From the NCBI GenBank assembly GCA_017397695.1, contig JAFQIF010000132.1:1-5370 (forward strand): DNA of 5,370 nucleotides. The letters are read 5' to 3'. A program made the translations under genes and the position numbers. The notes under the pieces were generated by a model. It was given only the letters and a program-made list of their open reading frames with translations, had not been told where the DNA came from and ran no database searches. How positions within the stretch are numbered: the stretch's first letter is position 1; each line of letters begins with the position of its first letter. This stretch comes from Clostridia bacterium. GTDB taxonomy: Bacteria; Bacillota_A; Clostridia; Christensenellales; Aristaeellaceae. Positions 1-5,370 of this stretch are shown piece by piece.

Positions 1-847
1 CCTGCTGGCGGATCATCCCATTGATTACATCAAGTGGGATATGAACCGCAATATCTCCGATGTTTACAGCCATGCCTGCGCGCCGCAGCGTCAGGGCGAG
101 GTGCTTCATCGCTATATGCTGGGCTTGTATACGCTGCTTGAGCGGATCACCACAGCTTTCCCGGATGTGCTCTTTGAAGGATGCGCCGGCGGCGGCGGCC
201 GCTTTGATGCGGGCATGATGGCCTATTTCCCGCAGATCTGGTGCTCGGACGATACCGACGCTGTCGAGCGCCTGACGATCCAGCATGGCACGTCCTTCGG
301 TTATCCGATTTCTGCCGTTGGCGCACATGTTTCTGCCTGCCCGAATCACCAGACGGGCCGGAGCGTTCCGCTGTGGACGCGCGCGATCGTTGCGATGAAT
401 GGCACGTTTGGCTACGAACTGGATCCCAACAAACTGACGGATGAGGAGAAGGATGAAATCCGGGAGCAGATCGTCTGCTTCAAGCGTCATCGCAATCTGA
501 TTGCGGGCGGCGACTATTATCGCCTGAATGATCCGCAGGGCAGCGATTTCTGCGCGTGGCAGTATGCGGCCAAGGATCAGAGTGAAGCGCTGTTTTTCTT
601 TGTTCAGCCGCGTGTGCGCACCAATGCTGCGCCGGTTCGTATGCGCCTTTGCGGCCTTGAGGAGAATGCGCTCTACCGTGTGGAGGCGTGCCGCATGACC
701 GGCATGAAACACCTTGCCTGGGGAACGCAGTCTGCCTCACTGCAGGGATGCACGTTTACGGGTGCGCAGCTGATGTATGCTGGCGTCGCGCTGCCCAGGC
801 TGCATGGCGATTGCCCGGGACTGCTGCTTCATTTTGTCCGCGTATAA
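1..847 (+). CDS. Alpha-galactosidase, GH36 family (C-terminal part, 5' end outside window)
   Basis: The first whole codon is at base 2 and the frame is open from the window edge, so only the last 281 residues of a protein usually near 730 residues are present. GH36 enzymes hydrolyse terminal alpha-1,6-galactosyl residues of melibiose, raffinose and stachyose. The fragment begins just before the family nucleophile motif YIKWDMNR (Asp codon 38-40). Seventy residues later comes the acid/base Asp in IWCSDDTDAVER (bases 248-250), the same spacing I recall for Geobacillus AgaA (D478/D548). FEGCAGGGGRFD and PNHQTGR are further GH36 hallmarks of the barrel. The final 80-90 residues fit the C-terminal beta-sandwich domain. 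Both catalytic residues are intact, so nothing suggests decay. It is followed 15 nt later by the next gene of the same operon. The family call is firm. Substrate preference (raffinose series) is inferred from the fructokinase and amylosucrase downstream. Confidence 0.95.
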   Translation, partial: LLADHPIDYIKWDMNRNISDVYSHACAPQRQGEVLHRYMLGLYTLLERITTAFPDVLFEGCAGGGGRFDAGMMAYFPQIWCSDDTDAVERLTIQHGTSFGYPISAVGAHVSACPNHQTGRSVPLWTRAIVAMNGTFGYELDPNKLTDEEKDEIREQIVCFKRHRNLIAGGDYYRLNDPQGSDFCAWQYAAKDQSEALFFFVQPRVRTNAAPVRMRLCGLEENALYRVEACRMTGMKHLAWGTQSASLQGCTFTGAQLMYAGVALPRLHGDCPGLLLHFVRV

Positions 848-852
848 AGGGG
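846..852 (+). promoter_or_regulatory. Ribosome binding site of the gene at 863
   Basis: AAAGGGG lies 10 nt before the ATG at 863 and overlaps the stop codon of the alpha-galactosidase gene. A second ATG at 859 is closer to this site but opens a frame of only nine codons (MYEKDFCVA), so 863 is the real start. Confidence 0.6.
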
Positions 853-862
853 CGAAAAATGT

Positions 863-1558
863 ATGAAAAGGATTTTTGCGTGGCTTGAGGCGGAAAGGGC
901 AAAGCTTCATGGAAAGAGCCTGCGCGCAAAGATTTCCTATATCCTGATGTATTACTGGGTGCAGATAGGGTTGTTGGTTTTTGTATGTGCCTTCGGCTTT
1001 TATCTGCATGAACGCATGAGCGTTCAGCTCTATGAAAACCATTTTGCCGCCTGCTTTGGCAATACATTTGCCGATCTTGATGCGGATTCTCCATTCGGCC
1101 GTGGATATGCGCAGTATGCAGGTTACGATCTCTCGCAAAAGAATCTCGTGCTCATGGACGAGTGCTGGTGCAATCCGGGCGAGGCGTCGGCGTTTAACAA
1201 TACCTATTACAATCTGCTGGTGACTTATATGGACAGCGGTACACTGGATGTGCTGGTGATGCCCAAGGAAGATCTCTGTGCTGTGGGACGAAGCGGAAGA
1301 CTGATGGATCTGCGCAGTCCTGAGGTACAGGATGTCTTTCAAAAGTATGCAGAGCGTCTGGTCTATGTCATGCCCAATGAAATGAGCGATTACAGCGACG
1401 AGCCCGTGCCGGTGGGTATTGATCTTGCCGGTACGGCGCTTGTCGGCAAAGGGTTGCCGTATGAAGATGATGCTGTTCTGGGCGTGAATGCGCTTGCGCC
1501 GCATCCGGATCAGACAGAAGTGTTTCTTTCCTATCTGTTTGAGGAGATTGCGCCATGA
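863..1558 (+). CDS. Single-pass membrane protein with exported domain, function unknown
   Basis: This is a 231-residue protein that I cannot assign to a named family. Residues 1-25 are rich in Lys and Arg and should stay in the cytoplasm. Residues about 26-48 (from YILMYYWV to FGFYL) form one hydrophobic helix. The remaining 180 residues would then lie outside the membrane (N-in, C-out). There is no lipobox or clear signal peptidase site, so it is probably anchored by this helix. The outer part contains a stretch of the kind YYNLLVTYMDSGTLDVLVMPKEDL followed by RLMDLRS, which resembles the hinge region of type 2 periplasmic binding proteins and of small anchored proteins that I recall beside YesL genes in Firmicutes sugar operons. 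That likeness is from memory and weak. Cysteines at 64, 101, 103 and 139 could pair outside the cell. The stop codon overlaps the YesL-family start by ATGA, suggesting that the two proteins work together. Confidence 0.85.
   Translation: MKRIFAWLEAERAKLHGKSLRAKISYILMYYWVQIGLLVFVCAFGFYLHERMSVQLYENHFAACFGNTFADLDADSPFGRGYAQYAGYDLSQKNLVLMDECWCNPGEASAFNNTYYNLLVTYMDSGTLDVLVMPKEDLCAVGRSGRLMDLRSPEVQDVFQKYAERLVYVMPNEMSDYSDEPVPVGIDLAGTALVGKGLPYEDDAVLGVNALAPHPDQTEVFLSYLFEEIAP
1541..1546 (+). promoter_or_regulatory. Ribosome binding site inside the preceding gene, supports coupled start at 1555
   Basis: GAGGAG sits 8 nt before the ATG at 1555, inside the last codons of the preceding gene. It favours 1555 over the in-frame ATG at 1570, which has no comparable site, and fits translational coupling through the ATGA overlap at 1555-1558. 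Confidence 0.7.
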
Positions 1559-2298
1559 GAGAGAATTTTATGAGCAATACCAGCCGCTTTGGACAGATGA
1601 TGACCCGGCTTGGAATTCTGATTGCAGCAAATCTGCTCTTTCTAATAACCTGTATGCCTGTCGTTACGACTGGCGCTGGGCTGGCTGCGCTGCATCATAC
1701 GATGCTGCGTACACTGCGCAGCGATGGAGAGATCAATCCCTTCCGCGAGTTCTTTAAGGGATTCAGGGGAAATTTCAAACAGGCGACGGCTGCTTTTGTG
1801 ATTCTTGTGCTGCTTATTGCGTTTCTGCTGCTTGAAATCTTCTGGTGCATGCAGTTTACCGGATTTGTGGCATATTTCCGCTATGGGCTCATTGCGCTTG
1901 TCATGATGATACTGGCGCTTGCGCTGTATCTGTTTCCAACAATGGCGGCGTTTGATGCGCCGCTTGGCAAACTGATTGCCCATAGTTTCTATTTTCTGAT
2001 GAAGAATCCCCTGATGGCGCTTTTAATCATCTTTGTTTATGTTATGTCTGTATTGCTGACGATTGTCCATCTGCGCTTTCGGCCGTTGTATGCGTTTTTG
2101 TGGTGTGTGATTGGTGCGAGTGCGCTGGTGATGCTGCAGGACAGCATGCTGCTGAAACTCTTTGTTCCGTATCTGCCGGGTGTTGATGCGAGCGGAGAAA
2201 TGATTCCTGAAGGAATGGAAGCAGATTTTATGGACAAAGCGGAATCACAGAAAGATTCGAACAAGACGCTTGATGATATGATGAAGTTGGGCATGTGA
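1555..2298 (+). CDS. YesL/DUF624 family membrane protein
   Basis: This is a 247-residue polytopic membrane protein. It shows the DUF624 (YesL) pattern: a first helix at about 20-40 ending in a T-C-M-P-V-V-T-T-G-A-G-L-A-A-L-H type stretch (residues 32-47), then a polar loop with NPFREFFKGFRGNFKQ (61-76). Further hydrophobic helices follow at about 77-97, 108-128, 150-172 and 178-198, and a hydrophilic, acidic tail of about 40 residues ends the protein. Length fits the family, which is a little over 200 residues, with a longer tail here. YesL proteins are widespread in Firmicutes operons for plant-glycan and oligosaccharide use, next to ABC sugar transporters, but their function is not established. 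Here the gene overlaps the unnamed anchored protein by 4 nt and precedes the fructokinase by 13 nt. Family assignment is by pattern recognition and quite sure. An accessory role in sugar uptake or sensing is only inferred. Confidence 0.88.
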   Translation: MRENFMSNTSRFGQMMTRLGILIAANLLFLITCMPVVTTGAGLAALHHTMLRTLRSDGEINPFREFFKGFRGNFKQATAAFVILVLLIAFLLLEIFWCMQFTGFVAYFRYGLIALVMMILALALYLFPTMAAFDAPLGKLIAHSFYFLMKNPLMALLIIFVYVMSVLLTIVHLRFRPLYAFLWCVIGASALVMLQDSMLLKLFVPYLPGVDASGEMIPEGMEADFMDKAESQKDSNKTLDDMMKLGM

Positions 2299-2305
2299 GA
2301 AGGAG
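2298..2305 (+). promoter_or_regulatory. Strong ribosome binding site of the fructokinase gene
   Basis: AGAAGGAG begins on the last base of the YesL-family stop codon and lies 6 nt before the ATG at 2312. It is one of the two strongest sites in the window, which suggests efficient translation of the kinase. Confidence 0.75.
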
Positions 2306-2311
2306 AAACAT

Positions 2312-3265
2312 ATGAACACAATCGATATTGCTGCTATCGGCGAGGTGCTGATTGATTTGACGCAGATCGATATAGACAGCCGCGGCATTCCGACATTTAC
2401 AGCCAATCCGGGCGGTGCGCCGGCGAATGTTGCGGTGGCAGCAGCGAAGCTTGGAGCCAGAACGGCTTTCATCGGCTGCGTGGGCAGGGATAGCTTTGGC
2501 ATGCAGCTGCGGAATGTACTGGAAAAAAACAACGTGGACGTTTCTGGACTGGGCGTGCATGCACAGGTGCCCACGACATTAGCTGTTGTTTCTGTGGATC
2601 AAAGCGGAGAACGGAGTTTTTCCTTTTATCGAAAGCCCGGTGCGGATATCTGCCTTTCTCAGGAACATGTACCGCAGAAAATCGTCGAGCAGTCAAGAAT
2701 TATGCACTTTGGATCGGTCAGTCTGACGGATGATCCTTCCTGCACGACGGTGCTTAATACGGTGAAGAAGGCGAAAGAGAATGGTGCATTGATTACCTAT
2801 GATCCCAATTATCGGGAGTCTCTTTGGAAAGACAGGGAACTGGCAAAGCGCAGAATGCGCATGCCTCTGAAACTCGTAGACGTCATCAAGATCAGTGATG
2901 AAGAAACAGAACTCATGACGGGTGAGAAAAATCCCGTGGAAGCAGCTTCTCTCCTGATGCGAAACGGCGTAAAGCTGGTACTGATCACGTTGGGAGCGCG
3001 AGGCGTTTATTATCGCTATGGTTATGCGGATGGCATTGTGGATGGTTATCAGGTTAAAGTGGCGGACACCAATGGAGCCGGCGACACATTCTTTGGTGCA
3101 TTCCTTTCCAGGCTGAGTGCGCGCAGGAATATGCTGGAACTGCTCAGCGAGAATGAACTGTGCAGAATGCTGCGCTTTGCCAATTGCGCAGCTGCGATCA
3201 CAACCAGCAGACCAGGTGCGATTCCGGCAATGCCGTCGGTGAATGAAGTATTGCAGATGCTGTGA
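2312..3265 (+). CDS. scrK: Fructokinase, PfkB/ribokinase family
   Basis: This is a 317-residue cytoplasmic sugar kinase, full length for the family, predicted to convert fructose and ATP to fructose 6-phosphate. The N-terminal IGEVLID (9-15) and the substrate-binding NPGGAPANVAVAAAKLGA (32-49) with FIGCVGRDSFG (53-63) form PfkB signature 1. GERSFSFYRKPGAD (99-112) is the fructokinase-type lid and substrate segment. ITYDPNYRESLW (161-172) and KISDEETELMTG (193-204) are typical internal motifs. DTNGAGDTFFGAF (252-264) is signature 2, with the GAGD anion hole and Asp258 as catalytic base. The gene sits between the YesL-family gene and the amylosucrase-type gene, whose reaction releases fructose, so fructose is the natural substrate. 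Other PfkB sugars are possible but less likely given the motifs. The symbol follows PfkB-type ScrK of sucrose operons and marks the family, not a proven ortholog. Confidence 0.93.
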   Translation: MNTIDIAAIGEVLIDLTQIDIDSRGIPTFTANPGGAPANVAVAAAKLGARTAFIGCVGRDSFGMQLRNVLEKNNVDVSGLGVHAQVPTTLAVVSVDQSGERSFSFYRKPGADICLSQEHVPQKIVEQSRIMHFGSVSLTDDPSCTTVLNTVKKAKENGALITYDPNYRESLWKDRELAKRRMRMPLKLVDVIKISDEETELMTGEKNPVEAASLLMRNGVKLVLITLGARGVYYRYGYADGIVDGYQVKVADTNGAGDTFFGAFLSRLSARRNMLELLSENELCRMLRFANCAAAITTSRPGAIPAMPSVNEVLQML

Positions 3266-3270
3266 GGAGG
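3264..3270 (+). promoter_or_regulatory. Ribosome binding site that fixes the amylosucrase start at ATG 3277
   Basis: GAGGAGG lies 6 nt before the ATG at 3277, an ideal distance. The alternative in-frame GTG at 3262 overlaps the kinase stop (GTGA) and is itself partly inside this site, with no comparable site before it. The start at 3277 is therefore preferred, and the five extra residues MRRIA are left out. Confidence 0.85.
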
Positions 3271-3276
3271 ATTGCG

Positions 3277-5067
3277 ATGAGCCATGCATTTGATATCCGT
3301 TATGCGCGTGCGCAAGAGGAGATGAAGCGGCTGTATATGTCGCTGTATCACGATGAGCATGCGTATGAGTATTTCATCTCCATGCTGCGCCGCTGCCACA
3401 AGGCGCGAAAAGAAGTGCTGAGAAAACTGGATGAACAGCGCATCGCCAATCCGCAATGGTACAAAAGCCAGAATGTACTCGGCATGCTGATGTACACCCA
3501 GTGCTTTGGCGGCACGCTCAAGGGTGTAAAGGCGCATCTTGACTATCTGCAGGAAACGGGCGTCAATTATCTGCATCTGATGCCGCTGCTTCAGAGTCCG
3601 AAGGATCGAAGCGACGGCGGCTATGCCGTGGCGGATTTCAGGACTGTGCAGCCGGAACTGGGGACCATGGAAGATCTTGCGGATCTGGCGGACGACTGCC
3701 ACGAGAAGGGCATGGCGGTTTGTCTGGATTTTGTGATGAATCACACAAGCGAGGATCATGAATGGGCAAGACGCGCGCGGGCAGGTGAAATTGAATACCA
3801 GCAGCGTTATTTCTTTTATGACGACTGGTCGATTCCCCATCTTTATGAGCAGACCGTGCCGCAGGTATTCCCCACGACTGCGCCGGGCAATTTCTCCTGG
3901 TGTCAGGAGGCGGGCAAGGTTGTCATGACCACGTTCTATCCCTATCAGTGGGATCTGAATTACGCCAACCCGACGGTATTCAACGACATGACGGAGGACA
4001 TGCTCTATCTGTGCAATCAGGGTGTGGACGTTATCCGTCTGGATGCGACGCCCTATATCTGGAAGGAGCTGCATACCTCCTGTCGCAATTTGCCGCAGGT
4101 GCATACGCTGGTGCGCTTGATGCGTCTTGCCTGCGAGTGCGTCTGCCCGGGCGTGCTGCTGCTTGGTGAGGTGGTGATGGAGCCGTCGAAGGTTGTGCCG
4201 TACTTTGGTTCGGTAGAGCACCCGGAATGCCATATGCTTTACAATGTAACCACCATGGCCAGCACATGGCATACTGTGGCCACGCGGGATGTGCGTCTGC
4301 TGCGCAGCCAGCTTGATCAGGTGTTTGCGCTGCCGGGAAGCTATACATTCCTCAATTATCTGCGCTGCCATGATGATATCGGCTGGGGGCTGGATTATCA
4401 GTATCTTGCTCAGTTTGGGCAAAGCGAGGTGCCGCATAAGCGCTACCTCAATGATTATCTCACGGGCAAATGGATGGAATCACCTTCGCGAGGAGAGCTC
4501 TATAATGACGATCCGCGTTTGGGTGATGCACGTCTTTGCGGCACGACAGCGTCTCTATGCGGAGCAGAGAAAGATGAACTGCTTGCGCAGAGCCGTATTG
4601 AAATGCTGCATGCATTTCTGCTGACGCTCAGCGGCGTACCGGTGCTTTACAGCGGCGATGAGATCGGCCAGAAGAATGATTATACCTATCACACTGACGT
4701 CTTTAAACGTGAAGACAGCCGCTATCTGCATCGTGGTGCATTCAGATGGGAGGATGCAGAAAAACGCGCCGACAACTCAAGCTGGCAAAGTAGAATCTAT
4801 CACGCAATTGCCAAGCTGATCAGAATTCGCAGAGAGAATCCGGCATTCCATCCGCAGGCAGATGTGTGGACATTTGATACTGGCAGCAATCATGTGCTGG
4901 GTGTTGGAAGGTATTGTCAAGAACAAAAGCTGTTGGCGATATTCAATTTTGGTGATAGCAAATACAACATACTGGCTGACAGAGAATATGTTGATCTGAT
5001 GTCTGGAACATGTACTCGAGAGATTCAAGTAAATGCTAATAGCTTTGTTTGGATCAAGGAAAAATGA
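3277..5067 (+). CDS. Amylosucrase-type glucosyltransferase (GH13 subfamily 4)
   Basis: This 596-residue enzyme closely matches what I recall of Neisseria polysaccharea amylosucrase (636 residues). Amylosucrase moves the glucosyl unit of sucrose onto an alpha-1,4-glucan and frees fructose; a few GH13_4 members mainly hydrolyse sucrose. An N-terminal helical domain (1-65) precedes the barrel, with HLMPLLQSPKDRSDGGYAV (100-118), DFVMNHTSEDHEW (151-163), WDLNYANP, then the nucleophile Asp256 in VIRLDATPYIW, acid/base Glu298 in LLLGEVVM and Asp366 in RCHDDIGW. These correspond to D286, E328 and D393. Asp113 and Arg482 match D144 and R509, the salt bridge that closes the glucosyl pocket and marks sucrose specificity. 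Phe220 matches F250. There is no signal peptide, so it acts in the cytoplasm, unlike the secreted Neisseria enzyme. It follows fructokinase by 11 nt and is last in the operon. The final 140 bases are notably AT-rich. Amylosucrase versus sucrose hydrolase cannot be settled from sequence alone. Confidence 0.92.
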   Translation: MSHAFDIRYARAQEEMKRLYMSLYHDEHAYEYFISMLRRCHKARKEVLRKLDEQRIANPQWYKSQNVLGMLMYTQCFGGTLKGVKAHLDYLQETGVNYLHLMPLLQSPKDRSDGGYAVADFRTVQPELGTMEDLADLADDCHEKGMAVCLDFVMNHTSEDHEWARRARAGEIEYQQRYFFYDDWSIPHLYEQTVPQVFPTTAPGNFSWCQEAGKVVMTTFYPYQWDLNYANPTVFNDMTEDMLYLCNQGVDVIRLDATPYIWKELHTSCRNLPQVHTLVRLMRLACECVCPGVLLLGEVVMEPSKVVPYFGSVEHPECHMLYNVTTMASTWHTVATRDVRLLRSQLDQVFALPGSYTFLNYLRCHDDIGWGLDYQYLAQFGQSEVPHKRYLNDYLTGKWMESPSRGELYNDDPRLGDARLCGTTASLCGAEKDELLAQSRIEMLHAFLLTLSGVPVLYSGDEIGQKNDYTYHTDVFKREDSRYLHRGAFRWEDAEKRADNSSWQSRIYHAIAKLIRIRRENPAFHPQADVWTFDTGSNHVLGVGRYCQEQKLLAIFNFGDSKYNILADREYVDLMSGTCTREIQVNANSFVWIKEK

Positions 5068-5124
5068 ATGGATATGATGAATACCTGAGTAAAGACGATT
5101 GAGTGTTGTTTCCTCCCTAAAGTA
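5068..5124. other. Short AT-leaning intergenic spacer
   Basis: The spacer between the operon end and the terminator holds no supported gene. A 12-codon frame (MNGYDEYLSKDD, 5064-5102) starts on the amylosucrase stop by ATGA overlap but is too short to support as a gene. It could be chance or the remnant of a lost downstream gene. Confidence 0.5.
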
Positions 5125-5157
5125 AAAGCCAGGCGCATCGTTTAAGCGCCTGGCTTT
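5125..5157. terminator. Bidirectional intrinsic terminator
   Basis: A perfect 12-bp inverted repeat is present: arm AAAGCCAGGCGC at 5125-5136, 9-nt loop, and arm GCGCCTGGCTTT at 5146-5157. The core is GC-rich and flanked by A and T runs, so either strand gives a hairpin followed by U residues. The minus-strand tail (TTTTACTTT) is the better U tract, while the plus-strand tail is the shorter TTTCTATT. It lies 57 nt after the amylosucrase stop and 4 nt beyond the stop of the convergent gene, so it likely ends both transcripts. Confidence 0.9.
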
Positions 5158-5161
5158 CTAT

Positions 5162-5344
5162 TCACTTCCTGACTGCATCCGGGAACGTATCCCGAACAAC
5201 CTTCGGCGCACTTTTCATCATCACATTGTAGCGAACGCACGAAGCAGATCTGCCAATCTCCCGTGCTACTCTCGCATAGCTGTGATACTTGTTGTAAAGC
5301 TGGTGCATCAGAACCAGCTCTTCCGGCGTAACTCTTGCTGCCAT
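5162..5344 (-). CDS. Small helix-turn-helix protein, 60 residues
   Basis: This complete 60-residue minus-strand gene has an in-frame TAA at 5350-5348, two codons before its ATG, so no upstream extension is possible. A GGTGAG ribosome binding site lies 7 nt before the start. The protein is basic and almost entirely one DNA-binding unit. A first helix (about 7-19, PEELVLMHQLYNK) is followed by SYARVARE (22-29), the turn IGR (30-32) and a recognition helix SASCVRYNVM (33-42). Conserved-looking Ala27 and Gly31 sit at the usual HTH positions. The tail is basic. The pattern recalls HTH domains of the resolvase or transposase-N-terminal kind, but there is no catalytic domain. I do not recognise a named family. 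It converges on the sugar operon and shares its terminator, so a role in regulating that operon is possible but unsupported. Its promoter lies beyond the right edge. Confidence 0.75.
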   Translation of the reverse strand: MAARVTPEELVLMHQLYNKYHSYARVAREIGRSASCVRYNVMMKSAPKVVRDTFPDAVRK

Positions 5345-5351
5345 GGCTTAT

Positions 5352-5357
5352 CTCACC
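5352..5357 (-). promoter_or_regulatory. Ribosome binding site of the small HTH gene
   Basis: Read on the minus strand this is GGTGAG, 7 nt before the ATG at 5344. It is a moderate match to the anti-16S consensus. Together with the in-frame stop just upstream of the ATG it supports translation of this short gene. Confidence 0.55.
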
Positions 5358-5370
5358 GGAGTCTTCTGTA

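Noticed and set aside
859..888. ATG at 859 as the start of a gene after the alpha-galactosidase
   Set aside because: It reads only nine codons before a stop, while the ATG at 863 opens a full 231-codon frame.
737..1504. Minus-strand open frame of 255 codons opposite the anchored membrane protein gene
   Set aside because: The plus-strand frame has a start, ribosome binding site, membrane helix and coupled neighbour. The reverse frame has none of these and a His/Arg/Gln-rich composition typical of a shadow.
3262..3276. GTG start for the amylosucrase overlapping the kinase stop
   Set aside because: The GAGGAGG site at 3264-3270 is correctly spaced for ATG 3277 and would be inside the coding region of the GTG form, which lacks its own site.
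2693..3289. Minus-strand open frame of 198 codons opposite the fructokinase gene
   Set aside because: It is fully antisense to conserved kinase motifs and has no domain-like pattern.
3049..4437. Long open frame of 462 codons on the minus strand opposite the kinase and amylosucrase genes
   Set aside because: It lies antisense to two genes with intact family motifs, has no recognisable domain, is rich in His, Arg and Ile as expected from reverse reading of these codons, and has no neighbours on its strand.
1..5370. CRISPR array, tRNA, rRNA, insertion sequence or attachment site
   Set aside because: No regularly spaced repeats, cloverleaf, conserved rRNA stretch or transposase-like gene with terminal repeats was seen. 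The only clear inverted repeat is the terminator.

Overview
The window reads as part of a Bacillota (Firmicutes) genome, most likely a gut-type anaerobe. It has strong AGGAGG-type ribosome binding sites, tightly packed ATGA-coupled genes, a YesL/DUF624 protein (a mostly Firmicutes family found in sugar operons) and a coding GC content that is roughly balanced to moderately high. Genus cannot be decided from the sequence; Erysipelotrichia or Clostridia are guesses.

Bases 1-5067 are one co-directional (+) operon segment of five genes with gaps of at most 15 nt: (1) the C-terminal 281 residues of a GH36 alpha-galactosidase, cut by the left window edge; (2) an unnamed single-pass membrane protein with an exported domain; (3) a YesL/DUF624 polytopic membrane protein that overlaps gene 2 by ATGA; (4) a PfkB-family fructokinase; (5) a GH13_4 amylosucrase-type enzyme. 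No internal promoter or terminator was seen. The operon ends with a perfect 12-bp hairpin at 5125-5157. A convergent minus-strand gene for a complete 60-residue helix-turn-helix protein lies directly behind that hairpin, so the terminator is probably shared by both strands.

The three enzymes form a plausible intracellular route for raffinose-family sugars. The alpha-galactosidase removes galactose from raffinose and leaves sucrose. The amylosucrase-type enzyme transfers the glucosyl unit of sucrose to an alpha-glucan (or to water) and releases fructose. The fructokinase makes fructose 6-phosphate. None of the three shows a signal peptide in the part visible, so import of the intact sugar, probably by an ABC transporter encoded outside the window, is inferred. 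The most interesting points are the use of an amylosucrase where sucrose phosphorylase or sucrose-6-phosphate hydrolase would be expected, and the uncharacterised membrane pair embedded between the enzymes.
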